From: an uncultured Sulfurovum sp.
GTDB taxonomy: Bacteria; Campylobacterota; Campylobacteria; Campylobacterales; Sulfurovaceae
Direction of reading: 5' to 3'
DNA: 6,331 bases
Assembly: GCA_902727905.1 (NCBI GenBank)
Contig: CACVAR010000153.1
Location: forward strand, 1 to 6,331
Below, piece by piece: positions 6,080 to 6,331 of this stretch (its first letter is position 1; each line of letters opens with the position of its first letter). Under the pieces are notes generated by a model. It made no database searches, was not told where the DNA came from, and saw only the letters and a program-made list of their open reading frames with translations. The translations under genes and the position numbers were made by a program.

Positions 6080-6098
6080 TAAGCCTTACGGCGAAACT
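6080..6098 (-). repeat. Right copy of the inner 19-nt block with GNRA mini-hairpin
   Basis: This is the inverted partner of 3294-3312, 18/19 identical on the opposite strand. Read on the minus strand it forms GCC-GTAA-GGC. The one difference from the left copy falls in the loop and keeps the GNRA form. It lies 21 nt inside the right outer repeat. Confidence 0.7.
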
Positions 6099-6119
6099 AT
6101 ATTTCATACCAATTTTATT

Positions 6120-6147
6120 TAACGGTGCGTTGAAAACAGCACCCTAC
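6120..6147 (-). repeat. Right copy of the REP-like inverted repeat
   Basis: This is the exact reverse complement of 3244-3271. On the minus strand it reads GTAG and then the same bulged hairpin. The two copies point toward each other and delimit 2904 bp containing only the NACHT gene and its flanks. On the + strand no T-run follows the hairpin, so it is not a typical intrinsic terminator. Confidence 0.85.
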
Positions 6148-6196
6148 AAAAATATTACAAAATGACATACTTTAAACAAAAAATATTTTTTAATGT

Positions 6197-6220
6197 TAAA
6201 ATTATGAAAAGCTATAAAGG
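6197..6220 (+). promoter_or_regulatory. Possible -10 box and ribosome site of the last gene
   Basis: TAAAAT (6197-6202) is a one-mismatch -10 box in a T/A-rich leader. AAAGG (6216-6220) lies eight bases before the ATG at 6229. An ATGACA at 6162-6167 resembles a -35 box but is badly spaced from this -10 box, so the promoter is uncertain while the ribosome site is good. Confidence 0.35.
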
Positions 6221-6228
6221 TATTAATA

Positions 6229-6331
6229 ATGTCTAAAATCCAAACAACAGAATATAAAGAATTTATAAAAAGAATTAAAGTAAAAGCACAACAAGCTCAG
6301 ATAAAAGCATCAGTTCGTGTAAATAGTACAT
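6229..6331 (+). CDS. Start of a probable DUF1016 (YhcG-type) predicted nuclease, cut by the window end
   Basis: The 34 visible codons begin MSKIQTTEYKEFIKRIKVKA and continue QQAQIKASVRVNST. This matches the N-terminal pattern of DUF1016 proteins (xYxxFIxxIKxKIxxAQxKAxxxVNxxL), which normally continues with a YWxIG helix and a C-terminal PD-(D/E)XK-like nuclease fold, total about 330-380 aa. These genes are often found beside restriction-modification and other defence loci. The ATG has AAAGG eight bases upstream. Only the N-terminal part can be judged, so whether the nuclease domain is present and intact is unknown. Confidence 0.6.
   Translation, partial: MSKIQTTEYKEFIKRIKVKAQQAQIKASVRVNST

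Larger units (their letters stand above)
3244..6147. mobile_element. Putative REP-bounded defence cassette (no transposase)
   Basis: Two-block inverted repeats enclose a single NACHT gene. The outer block is 28/28 identical and the inner block 18/19. The left boundary falls exactly on the last base of the stop codon of a toxin remnant, and the right boundary lies 81 bases before the next gene. The inner DNA is more AT-rich than the operon at the left of the window. No transposase, integrase or target duplication is present, so the unit would need an enzyme acting in trans (for example a RAYT). Otherwise the repeats may mark homologous-recombination boundaries. This is an inference from layout. 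Confidence 0.45.
5923..6165 (+). pseudogene. Doubtful 80-codon ORF reading through repeats
   Basis: The frame begins MIDSNRHSQVGVWKQG and ends FNGALKTAPYKNITK. Both ends are plain translations of repeat hairpins: the degenerate repeat near 5941-5967 and the right REP copy at 6120-6147. The middle is hydrophobic only because the DNA is T-rich. No protein family is recognised. The start signal is good (see 5907-5930), so a short product could be made, but the body gives no support for a conserved protein. It is best regarded as a fortuitous frame or the remains of a displaced downstream gene. Confidence 0.3.

Noticed and set aside
3244..6147. Integron gene cassette with attC ends
   Set aside because: attC sites are single and 3' to the cassette gene, with R'/R'' core GTTRRRY and AAC ends. 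Here two identical inverted copies begin with GTAG and no integron core site is seen.
3244..6147. Insertion sequence or classical transposon with terminal inverted repeats
   Set aside because: No transposase is encoded inside and no flanking target duplication is visible. The repeats themselves fold as bulged hairpins, which fits REP units better.
6120..6150. Rho-independent terminator of the NACHT gene
   Set aside because: The hairpin is followed by CTACAAAAAT rather than a T-run on the + strand, and only eight pairs with a bulge are formed.

Overview
The window is AT-rich, densely packed bacterial DNA with every supported gene on the + strand. The short, divergent RecR (189 aa), the AT bias, the AAGGAG-type ribosome sites and the TATAAT-type -10 boxes fit a member of Campylobacterota (Sulfurimonas/Sulfurovum/Arcobacter-like). 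That assignment is inferred from gene character, not from a marker search.

Region 1 (1-1892) is a compact housekeeping-type run. It holds a Dabb-fold small protein, recR, a two-helix membrane protein and a membrane-anchored alpha/beta hydrolase of the BEM46/YfhR type. Gaps between them are 0 to 8 nt, so one transcript is likely.

Region 2 (1893-3244) is a toxin-antitoxin patch. An intact Phd/YefM antitoxin and PIN-domain (VapC) toxin pair is followed by a 40-codon ORF. Next comes a second antitoxin whose PIN toxin has lost its middle and survives only as an N-terminal and a C-terminal remnant. The two antitoxin genes share an identical 17-nt ribosome-site and start segment.

Region 3 (3244-6147) is the most interesting part. 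A single 866-aa protein has an N-terminal SMEK domain, a complete NACHT STAND NTPase core and a C-terminal region without recognisable repeats. It resembles the bacterial NLR-like (bNACHT) antiphage proteins. The gene is bracketed by a perfect 28-bp inverted repeat (3244-3271 and 6120-6147). Each copy starts with GTAG and folds into a hairpin with one bulged base, which is the layout of REP elements moved by RAYT/TnpA-REP (Y1) enzymes. Inside each copy, 21-22 nt further in, lies a second conserved 19-nt inverted block (18/19 identical) with a GNRA-type mini-hairpin. The gene therefore looks like a REP-bounded defence cassette of about 2.9 kb placed exactly at the end of a decaying toxin gene. 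The right flank also contains other degenerate repeat-derived hairpins and a short ORF that reads through them.

Region 4 (6148-6331) holds a short AT-rich leader and the first 34 codons of a gene that looks like a DUF1016 (YhcG-type) predicted nuclease, cut by the window end. With regions 2 and 3 this makes an accessory, defence-rich stretch beside a conserved operon.
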